Shown here piece by piece: positions 1 to 3,748 of a stretch of DNA of 5,378 nt. Position 1 is the stretch's first letter. Each line of letters opens with the position of its first letter. The position numbers were made by a program, and so were the translations under genes. The DNA lies in assembly GCA_947366645.1 (NCBI GenBank), contig CANBAX010000057.1, forward strand, positions 1-5,378, in the 5' to 3' direction. Below the pieces are notes generated by a model. That model did no database searches and was not told the DNA's origin. It saw only the letters and a program-made list of their open reading frames with translations. The DNA is from an uncultured Clostridia bacterium (lineage in GTDB: Bacteria > Bacillota > Clostridia > Christensenellales > UBA1242).

Positions 1-45
1 GTTTTTCGCACAAGTTGTAGAATTTTTTGTTTTTTTGTTCACAAC

Positions 46-81
46 AAAAAAAAGAGAGAGTACTTTTCATACTCTCTCTTT
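46..81 (-). terminator. Intrinsic terminator of the ncRNA/tRNA-Lys unit
   Basis: Positions 70-81 and 51-62 form a perfect 12-bp stem with a 7-nt loop (63-69). Read on the minus strand, the stem is followed by an unbroken T run (complement of the A run at 46-53). It lies 4 nt past the encoded CCA of the tRNA, so it ends that transcript. The T tract suits minus-strand termination. Confidence 0.93.
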
Positions 82-85
82 GATT

Positions 86-161
86 TGGTGGACTTGCGGG
101 GACTCGAACCCCGGACCCATTGATTAAGAGTCAATTGCTCTACCAACTGAGCTACAAGTCC
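86..161 (-). tRNA. tRNA-Lys, anticodon CUU
   Basis: The minus strand folds into a complete 76-nt cloverleaf. The 7-bp acceptor stem is GGACTTG/CAAGTCC, and the D arm is GCTC/GAGC with GG in the loop. The anticodon stem is ATTGA/TCAAT around loop CTCTTAA, giving anticodon CUU (complement of 126-128), which reads AAG lysine codons. The T arm is CGGGG/CCCCG with loop TTCGAGT. The discriminator is A and the 3' CCA is encoded (86-88). No promoter sits directly in front of it. The nearest is the consensus promoter at 498-526, so the tRNA is probably released by processing from a longer transcript carrying the structured RNA upstream. Confidence 0.97.
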
Positions 162-174
162 ATATTAGGACAGA

Positions 175-191
175 CACCACACGGAAATTTG
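175..191. repeat. Direct repeat copy 1 inside the structured RNA
   Basis: The plus-strand sequence CACCACACGGAAATTTG matches CACCACTCGGAAATATG at 387-403 at 15 of 17 positions. The copies lie close to the two ends of the folded core. On the RNA strand each reads as a TTTCCGnGTGGTG element. This copy overlaps the 3' strand of the closing stem and of the alternative GACACC/GGTGTC pairing. Confidence 0.7.
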
Positions 192-386
192 TATTTTCAT
201 TTGTTCCAATTTAAAATACAAATTTTTACGCGAACACGCCCATTGAAATGTGCTAACCGCTACCCTCGCGGTTTCTCATCCTAGTCCTCTTCCAAATTAG
301 GTGTCCTTTGGACTACGCGGGCAAAATGATACATTTTGCTATTCCGCTTTCCTTATGGAAAGTCCGCCAGTCCGATTTAAAACTCT

Positions 387-403
387 CACCACTCGGAAAT
401 ATG
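387..403. repeat. Direct repeat copy 2 inside the structured RNA
   Basis: This is the partner of the copy at 175-191, 15/17 identical in the same orientation. On the RNA strand this copy can form a small hairpin (405-402 ACCA with 391-388 TGGT) that exposes the shared TTTCCG in its loop. Confidence 0.7.
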
Positions 404-497
404 GTTTCTACACATTTCAACTACAGATTAAGTCTATCAAAATGACATATACCATAAACAATACTTGCTTTTTCGCATAATAAAGTTTACAAGGGCT

Positions 498-526
498 ATT
501 ATACTCACATTGTTTACCCTTGTCAA
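498..526 (-). promoter_or_regulatory. Perfect sigma-A promoter of the ncRNA/tRNA unit
   Basis: On the minus strand, TTGACA (526-521), a 17-bp spacer and TATAAT (503-498) match the housekeeping consensus at all twelve positions. Transcription should start near 491-490. Such a strong promoter is typical of stable RNA genes. A 7-bp inverted repeat, ACAAGGG/CCCTTGT (489-495 and 517-523), brackets the -10 and overlaps the -35. It might be an operator or may be chance. Confidence 0.93.
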
Positions 527-560
527 TCATTTTTTTCTTTTTATCAAAATTTTATTTTTT

Positions 561-740
561 TTATTCGTCCTCTTCAACTGAGGTTATTGTCCCATACATA
601 CGTTCGAAATCATTGATGTACTTGCGTATCATCATTTCTATCTCTTTGTTCTTCGTCCTGCCATAAAATTTCGCTGTGTATGCTAACTTGTTTAACATAC
701 TTCGTGGTATACGCAGTGTAAATCTTGGGTAGTTACTCAT
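561..740 (-). CDS. Small Arc-type ribbon-helix-helix DNA-binding protein
   Basis: This 59-residue protein looks like a stand-alone ribbon-helix-helix regulator of the Arc/MetJ superfamily. The N-terminal stretch YPRFTLRIPRSM (4-15) has the alternating beta-strand pattern that sits in the DNA major groove, followed by a P-x-x-M/L helix cap. Helix A is about residues 14-26 and helix B about 30-47. The turn GRTKNKEIEMMIRKY resembles the G-R-S-x-N-x-E-I pattern of Arc-like proteins. The tail (51-59) is acidic. The start is well supported: AAGGAG (complement of 747-752) lies 6 nt before the ATG. No clear promoter was found; TAAAAT boxes at 772-767 and 791-786 lack good -35 partners. No terminator follows, so read-through into the ncRNA promoter 34 bp on is possible. 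The divergent intergenic region holds repeats that could be its operator. Target genes are unknown. Confidence 0.88.
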   Translation of the reverse strand: MSNYPRFTLRIPRSMLNKLAYTAKFYGRTKNKEIEMMIRKYINDFERMYGTITSVEEDE

Positions 741-746
741 TTTTTT

Positions 747-752
747 CTCCTT
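747..752 (-). promoter_or_regulatory. Ribosome binding site of the Arc-type gene
   Basis: AAGGAG on the minus strand lies 6 nt before the ATG at 740. This strong match is key evidence that the short 59-residue frame is a real gene. Confidence 0.9.
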
Positions 753-791
753 TTAGTGTTACTACCATTTTACTTTGCGTCTTACATTTTA

Positions 792-820
792 GTGTCGATT
801 TGACGGCACATTGACGGCAC
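792..820. promoter_or_regulatory. Candidate operator: tandem 11-bp-period repeats with an inverted half-site
   Basis: TTGACGGCAC occurs exactly at 800-809 and 811-820, one helical turn apart. GTGTCG at 792-797 is an imperfect inverted copy of CGGCAC at 804-809, so 792-809 is an imperfect 18-bp palindrome and CGGCAC at 815-820 adds a third half-site. The block is more G+C-rich than its surroundings and sits between the divergent Arc-type regulator gene and rsmD. Ribbon-helix-helix dimers commonly bind half-sites about one turn apart, so autoregulation is a reasonable inference. Binding itself is not shown by the sequence. Confidence 0.55.
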
Positions 821-841
821 TCTTTTTAACCATTAAGTGTT

Positions 842-869
842 TTGAATTTGTATTTTTTTATGTTATAAT
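842..869 (+). promoter_or_regulatory. Extended -10 promoter of rsmD
   Basis: TGTTATAAT (861-869) is a full extended -10 element with TATAAT at 864-869. A modest -35, TTGAAT (842-847), lies 16 bp upstream. The usual start, 7 nt past the -10, is A876, the first base of the rsmD start codon. Confidence 0.85.
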
Positions 870-875
870 CTTTTT

Positions 876-1406
876 ATGAGAGTTACCGCAGGAAAATACA
901 AGGGAAGAGTTTTAATTGACAACAAATATCAGCATATCAGGCCTACCGCTGATATCGTTAAACAAGCACTTTTTAATAAACTTGCTTTCGATGTAATAGA
1001 TGCAAAAGTCCTTGACCTTTTTTCAGGTAGTGGTGCGCTTGGCATAGAGGCAATAAGCAGAGGTGCGAGTGATGTCGTTTTTGTGGACGCCGACAAAAGA
1101 AGTGTAGATTATACCAAAGCCAACCTTAAAGCGTTGGGCATTTCTTCAAAGGTGATAAATCTTCCTTTTGATAAAGCGTTAAAATTACTTAAAGGACAGC
1201 AATTTGACATTATTCTTCTTGACCCTCCTTACCAAAGCGAATATTATCTGCCAGCACTTGAATTAATTTTTAATCTTAAGCTTCTTACCAAAAATGGTGT
1301 AATTGTATGCGAACACGAAAAAGATTATCTTATTCCGCTTAGCAATTTCAAACTTTTAGATGAAAAGCGATACGGCATTAAAAAACTTTCGTATTTATCG
1401 TATTAG
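876..1406 (+). CDS. rsmD: 16S rRNA (guanine(966)-N(2))-methyltransferase RsmD
   Basis: RsmD uses S-adenosylmethionine to methylate N2 of G966 in 16S rRNA during assembly of the 30S subunit in the cytoplasm. The 176-residue length is normal for the family. The start MRVTAGKYKGR matches the usual RsmD N terminus, followed by the conserved R-P-T (22-24). The SAM-binding loop is LDLFSGSGALGIEA (46-59), with an acidic motif VDAD at 70-73. The catalytic motif IV is DPPY at 116-119. The ATG has no ribosome binding site: only CTTTTT separates it from the -10 box, so the mRNA is probably leaderless. No other start fits, because the family motifs begin at residue 1. The gene is monocistronic, ending at the shared terminator at 1443-1468. 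coaD, a frequent Firmicutes neighbour, is not downstream. Confidence 0.96.
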   Translation: MRVTAGKYKGRVLIDNKYQHIRPTADIVKQALFNKLAFDVIDAKVLDLFSGSGALGIEAISRGASDVVFVDADKRSVDYTKANLKALGISSKVINLPFDKALKLLKGQQFDIILLDPPYQSEYYLPALELIFNLKLLTKNGVIVCEHEKDYLIPLSNFKLLDEKRYGIKKLSYLSY

Positions 1407-1442
1407 TGCAAGCATGCTCATATATTCAAGTAAAAAAACTTA

Positions 1443-1468
1443 AAAAAAGCGTTAAATAACGCTTTTTT
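1443..1468. terminator. Bidirectional terminator between rsmD and the phosphodiesterase gene
   Basis: An 11-bp perfect stem (1443-1453 with 1458-1468) has a GCGTT/AACGC core, an A run on the left, a T run on the right and a 4-nt loop. It has a T tract in either direction, so it can end both convergent genes. It lies 36 bp past the rsmD stop and 8 bp past the stop of the opposing gene. Confidence 0.92.
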
Positions 1469-1476
1469 ATATTTTT

Positions 1477-2205
1477 TTAAATTTTTGGCTCAAAATCCTC
1501 AAATATCACATTATCACAATATTTTACCACCTTTAAATACTCCCCTTGATTTCGCACTGTCCACGCAAGTAGTGGTAGTTTTCTATACTTTCTTACATAC
1601 CTATTTGGAAGCGTTTTTGCTTCGTAGGAAATAAAATCAGGACGCGAGGTCTTTTTATTTAGTAGCATTCTTTTAAGCGCATACTTTTGGAAAAATGGCA
1701 TTTTTTCACCTTTTAAATATCCCGCAAGTTGACCTCTTGGAATTTGTGGTGCATGGTTATAAAAATAACTAAGCACAAATGGATTGAAGGACTGAATTGC
1801 AAACTCCCCTTTATAATCTTTTAGAAGTTCGATTACCTTCTTTTCAAGCTCTCCCACTTTATTCTTATTTTTTATTTCAATAAGAAGTGGCGTTCTGCCA
1901 TCAATAAACTTAAGTACCTCTTCAAATGTAGGTATCTTTTCCTTTGTTCCGTTTAACTGAAGAATATCAAGGTCCGCCTTTGTCAAAAACTTTATATATC
2001 CATCATTGCCTGTTAGGCGAGATAAAGACTCATCATGAAATACTACCGGTGTGCCATCACTGAGCATTTGTACATCTATTTCTATTGGATAGCCAGCGTC
2101 TATTGCTTTTTGAAATGCTGGAAGGGAATTTTCTGGGGTCTGCTTATCGTGCAAGCCACGATGTGCTATCGGCATTGACACTAGCCATGAATTAAAAATT
2201 TCCAT
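1477..2205 (-). CDS. Glycerophosphodiester phosphodiesterase
   Basis: This enzyme hydrolyses deacylated phospholipids (glycerophosphodiesters) to glycerol-3-phosphate and an alcohol, recycling membrane lipid head groups. The 242-residue protein has the GDPD TIM-barrel signature. HRG (15-17) is followed by T-P-E-N (23-26). E42-x-D44 supplies metal ligands, H57-D58 the second catalytic histidine, E110-I-K112 another metal/phosphate site, and A-W-T-V-R-N lies near the C terminus. There is no signal peptide or membrane segment, so it is probably cytosolic. The start chosen is the ATG at 2205, 5 nt after AGAGG. A TTG at 2220 would add five residues but overlaps the Shine-Dalgarno region. The gene is divergent from a GT4 glycosyltransferase gene and convergent with rsmD. 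Bacterial GDPDs vary in substrate, so I give no symbol. Confidence 0.94.
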   Translation of the reverse strand: MEIFNSWLVSMPIAHRGLHDKQTPENSLPAFQKAIDAGYPIEIDVQMLSDGTPVVFHDESLSRLTGNDGYIKFLTKADLDILQLNGTKEKIPTFEEVLKFIDGRTPLLIEIKNKNKVGELEKKVIELLKDYKGEFAIQSFNPFVLSYFYNHAPQIPRGQLAGYLKGEKMPFFQKYALKRMLLNKKTSRPDFISYEAKTLPNRYVRKYRKLPLLAWTVRNQGEYLKVVKYCDNVIFEDFEPKI

Positions 2206-2210
2206 ATTTA

Positions 2211-2215
2211 CCTCT
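2211..2215 (-). promoter_or_regulatory. Ribosome binding site deciding the phosphodiesterase start
   Basis: AGAGG on the minus strand lies 5 nt before the ATG at 2205. It favours that codon over the in-frame TTG at 2220, which has no binding site and whose first codons contain this element. Confidence 0.85.
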
Positions 2216-2229
2216 AACAAATTTTCTTT

Positions 2230-2258
2230 ATTATATCATAACTTTTATCTTTTGCCAA
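2230..2258 (-). promoter_or_regulatory. Promoter of the phosphodiesterase gene
   Basis: On the minus strand, TTGGCA (2258-2253), a 17-bp spacer and TATAAT (2235-2230) form a strong promoter. A TG at 2238-2237 makes it an extended -10. The start is expected near 2223, giving a leader of about 18 nt that contains the ribosome binding site. Confidence 0.9.
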
Positions 2259-2332
2259 ACATTTATTAATATTGTATGTAATTCTTTTTGCTTTTATCGC
2301 TGTTTTTTTGTCATTTACCTCTTTTTATTTAC

Positions 2333-2361
2333 TTTACATTTTCCCTTAATTTTTTTATAAT
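2333..2361 (+). promoter_or_regulatory. Promoter of the GT4 glycosyltransferase gene
   Basis: TTTACA (2333-2338), a 17-bp spacer and TATAAT (2356-2361) differ from consensus at one base. Transcription should start near 2368, leaving a leader of about 25 nt with a good ribosome binding site. It is back to back with the phosphodiesterase promoter, about 75 bp away, so each gene has its own control. Confidence 0.9.
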
Positions 2362-2380
2362 TATAAAACATACTAAACTT

Positions 2381-2386
2381 AAGGAG
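2381..2386 (+). promoter_or_regulatory. Ribosome binding site deciding the glycosyltransferase start
   Basis: AAGGAG lies 6 nt before the ATG at 2393. The open frame extends back to a TTG at 2288, but that stretch contains the promoter and codes for a low-complexity hydrophobic run, so it is not translated. Confidence 0.93.
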
Positions 2387-2392
2387 AAAAAT

Positions 2393-3553
2393 ATGGTCGT
2401 TACCGTTGTTTGCGATGTACTTGGTGCGGAAACAAATGGAACTGTTGTTGCATCGAAAAATTTAATAAATTTTTTAAAGGAAAAAGGGCATGAAGTTAGA
2501 GTACTTTGCCCAGAAATTGAAATGATGGGAAAGGAAGGCTACTACGTTGTGCCTATTCACAATTTTGGTAAGCCACTTAATAGCTATGTGGAAAAGGTGG
2601 GCGTATCCCTTGCAAAGCCTGACAAGAGAGTTATTAAACAAGCACTTAAAGGTAGTGATGTTGTGCATATCATTGTTCCTCTTAGCCTTGGCCTTGCCAC
2701 TGCAAAAATTGCACACAAGATGGGCATTCCTATTACCGCAGGCTTTCATATGCAGGCGCAAAACCTTACCTCTCATCTTAAAATTGATAAACTCCCTATT
2801 GCAAACTACGCAGTTTACAAATTTATTTACAAGCATTTGTATCGATATTGCAGTGCCATACACTACCCTACCGATTTTATTAGAGGTATCTTTGAAACCA
2901 ACATTAAAAAAATTACACCAGCCCATGTAATTTCAAACGGCGTGCATGCTTATGTAAAGAAAAAAGAGGTGGAAAAACCTGAAGAACTTAAAGATAAAAT
3001 TGTAATTCTATCTACCGGCAGATATGGGAAAGAAAAAAGTCAAGATACCCTTATTAAAGCCGTAGCACTGTCGCGATATAAAAATAAAATTCAAATTATA
3101 CTTGCAGGTCTTGGTCCGAAAGAGGACAAATATCGCAAGCTAGCACAAAAATTAGATGTTAACTGTCTTCTTAAAGTTTTCCCAAGAATGGAGATTATTG
3201 ACGCGTTAAATTACTGCGATATGTATGTACACCCTGCTGAGGTTGAACTGGAAGGCATCGCTTGTCTTGAAGCGGTGGTATGCGGTAAACTTACTATTGT
3301 ATCAGACTCTAAATATTCCGCCACTAAGGGTTTTGCAGTAGACAAAAGATGTATTTTTCACAAGCGTGACCCAGAGGACCTAGCAAGAGTAATTGATTAT
3401 TGGATAGAACACCCTGAAGACAAAGCTCTTTGCGAAAAAGAATATCTTGAGAGCGCCCACAACTTTAATCTTGACGAATGTATGCAGGAAATGGAAGACA
3501 TGATTAAAGAAGTCGCAAAAAAATCACCCCTACAAAAAGAAATAAAAGAGTAA
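2393..3553 (+). CDS. GT4-family glycosyltransferase, possibly acting on a lipid
   Basis: This is a retaining GT-B glycosyltransferase of 386 residues that transfers sugar from a nucleotide-sugar donor. The N-terminal Rossmann domain (about 1-185) opens with a strand and loop (VVTVVCDVLGAETNGTV, 2-18), followed by K-G-H-E-V-R-V (31-37). SNGV (181-184) marks the start of the second domain. STGRYGKEK (207-215) holds the Arg and Lys expected to bind the donor phosphates. A-G-L-G-P (238-242) follows. The EX7E motif is E285 to E293, then A-V-V-C-G-K. There is no signal peptide or transmembrane segment, though the basic Lys-rich stretches fit a peripheral membrane enzyme. The layout resembles bacterial diacylglycerol glucosyltransferases, and the divergent neighbour acts on glycerophosphodiesters. 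A lipid acceptor is therefore plausible, but a cell-surface polysaccharide role is also possible. The last codons form part of its terminator. Confidence 0.92.
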   Translation: MVVTVVCDVLGAETNGTVVASKNLINFLKEKGHEVRVLCPEIEMMGKEGYYVVPIHNFGKPLNSYVEKVGVSLAKPDKRVIKQALKGSDVVHIIVPLSLGLATAKIAHKMGIPITAGFHMQAQNLTSHLKIDKLPIANYAVYKFIYKHLYRYCSAIHYPTDFIRGIFETNIKKITPAHVISNGVHAYVKKKEVEKPEELKDKIVILSTGRYGKEKSQDTLIKAVALSRYKNKIQIILAGLGPKEDKYRKLAQKLDVNCLLKVFPRMEIIDALNYCDMYVHPAEVELEGIACLEAVVCGKLTIVSDSKYSATKGFAVDKRCIFHKRDPEDLARVIDYWIEHPEDKALCEKEYLESAHNFNLDECMQEMEDMIKEVAKKSPLQKEIKE

Positions 3554-3574
3554 GCGTAACGCTTACTCTTTTTT
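3544..3574 (+). terminator. Terminator of the glycosyltransferase gene, overlapping its stop codon
   Basis: Positions 3544-3556 and 3560-3572 form a perfect 13-bp stem with a 3-nt loop, followed on the plus strand by a T run to 3574. The TAA stop (3551-3553) lies in the left arm. Read on the minus strand the hairpin is followed by TTTTATTT, so it may also stop the M1 peptidase transcript, which has no better terminator nearer its end. Confidence 0.92.
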
Positions 3575-3591
3575 ATGGTTGCGAAGTTTAT
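3571..3591 (+). repeat. Direct repeat, left copy
   Basis: This copy matches the 21-mer at 3720-3740 at 19 of 21 positions. The shared core TTGCGAAGTTTAT is exact (3579-3591 and 3728-3740). Each copy begins at the right edge of a hairpin: here the terminator, there the AT-rich hairpin. The pair brackets 128 bp of structured non-coding DNA. Confidence 0.75.
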
Positions 3592-3602
3592 CTCCCTCGT
3601 AA

Positions 3603-3692
3603 GCCTGCCAAGAAACAAGCAAGGCAAGGCTCTAAAATATCCCAAGCAGGAGTTTAGTAAACCTAAATGACTGTTTTGGGGTGTTTTACAGC
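3603..3692 (+). other. Structured intergenic element of unknown function
   Basis: Most of the gap between the two genes holds nested inverted repeats and no gene. A long stem pairs 3629-3645 with 3676-3692: 14 Watson-Crick pairs, 2 G-U pairs in plus-strand RNA and 1 mismatch. Its 30-nt loop has a short palindrome, GTTTAGTAAAC. To the left, GCCTGCC (3603-3609) pairs with GGCAAGGC (3623-3630) with one bulged base. The wobble pairs are stable only in plus-strand RNA, but no plus-strand promoter is seen after the terminator. If read from the minus strand, it is the 3' untranslated region of the M1 peptidase gene. It may be a dispersed repeat or MITE remnant. Confidence 0.5.
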
Positions 3693-3703
3693 AAACGCAG
3701 CAA

Positions 3704-3725
3704 GTAAAATTTAAAAAAATTTTAC
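3704..3725. other. AT-rich hairpin downstream of the M1 peptidase gene
   Basis: A 9-bp perfect stem, GTAAAATTT/AAATTTTAC, has a 4-nt loop (3713-3716) and lies 23 bp past the M1 peptidase stop. It is weak (two G-C pairs) and no T tract follows on either strand, so it is a poor terminator candidate. Confidence 0.45.
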
Positions 3726-3740
3726 GATTGCGAAGTTTAT
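3720..3740 (+). repeat. Direct repeat, right copy
   Basis: This copy matches 3571-3591 at 19 of 21 positions. It overlaps the right arm of the AT-rich hairpin and ends 8 bp from the stop codon of the M1 peptidase gene, so the repeated element abuts that gene's 3' end. Confidence 0.75.
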
Positions 3741-3748
3741 TGACGGGC

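Larger units (their letters stand above)
162..490 (-). ncRNA. Unrecognised structured RNA upstream of tRNA-Lys
   Basis: About 329 nt lie between a perfect-consensus promoter and tRNA-Lys, with no credible reading frame. Read on the minus strand, many helices nest. A 7-bp closing stem with one G-U joins 438-432 to 175-169. A perfect 10-bp long-range stem joins 420-411 to 252-243. Inside it, a two-part stem (373-369/314-310 and 367-364/320-317) encloses two hairpins: 362-357/352-347 with a 4-nt loop, and 339-332/328-321 with a 3-nt loop. A 6-bp hairpin (273-268/260-255) has a 7-nt loop, and a 13-bp hairpin (225-213/197-185) lies near the 3' side. GACACC (305-300) could also pair with GGTGTC (178-173), giving a pseudoknot or an alternative fold. 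I looked for the RNase P GAGGAAAGUCC motif, a tmRNA T arm and the SRP domain IV loop and saw none. Family and function are unknown. The 5' end is set by promoter spacing, and the 3' end by the tRNA. Confidence 0.72.

Noticed and set aside
1..45. Possible gene end or promoter at the left edge
   Set aside because: It holds only an AT-rich stretch beyond the terminator, with a weak GTTGT/ACAAC inverted repeat. Nothing there is supportable.
430..465. 12-codon reading frame at the 5' end of the structured RNA (minus strand, starting MVYVILID)
   Set aside because: It has no ribosome binding site and overlaps the closing stem; short frames like this are expected by chance.
162..490. Identification of the structured RNA as RNase P RNA, tmRNA or SRP RNA
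   Set aside because: Length and promoter would fit, but I see no GAGGAAAGUCC core, no tRNA-like T arm belonging to it and no GGAA-type SRP domain IV loop. A covariance-model search could overrule this.
800..816. TTGACG at 800 and 811 as -35 boxes for rsmD
   Set aside because: No -10 lies 16-18 bp downstream of either. The extended -10 at 861-869 is too far away and has its own -35.
2206..2220. Five-residue extension of the phosphodiesterase from a TTG at 2220
   Set aside because: It has no ribosome binding site, and AGAGG at ideal distance serves the ATG at 2205.
2288..2392. N-terminal extension of the glycosyltransferase from a TTG at 2288
   Set aside because: The stretch contains the TTTACA/TATAAT promoter and codes for a low-complexity hydrophobic run. 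AAGGAG 6 nt before the ATG at 2393 fixes the real start.
2474..2926. 150-codon minus-strand open frame opposite the glycosyltransferase
   Set aside because: It lies wholly within the well-supported GT4 gene, has no ribosome binding site or recognisable domain, and is Cys/Asn-rich as expected of a shadow frame.
2547..2930. 127-codon plus-strand open frame in another frame of the glycosyltransferase
   Set aside because: It is contained in the real gene; its leucine-rich translation shows no family features.
3397..3645. 82-codon minus-strand open frame across the glycosyltransferase 3' end
   Set aside because: It overlaps the real gene, its terminator and the intergenic repeat, and has no domain.
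3704..3725. Terminator for the M1 peptidase gene
   Set aside because: The stem is almost all A-T and no T tract follows on the minus strand. The hairpin at 3544-3572 is the better candidate.
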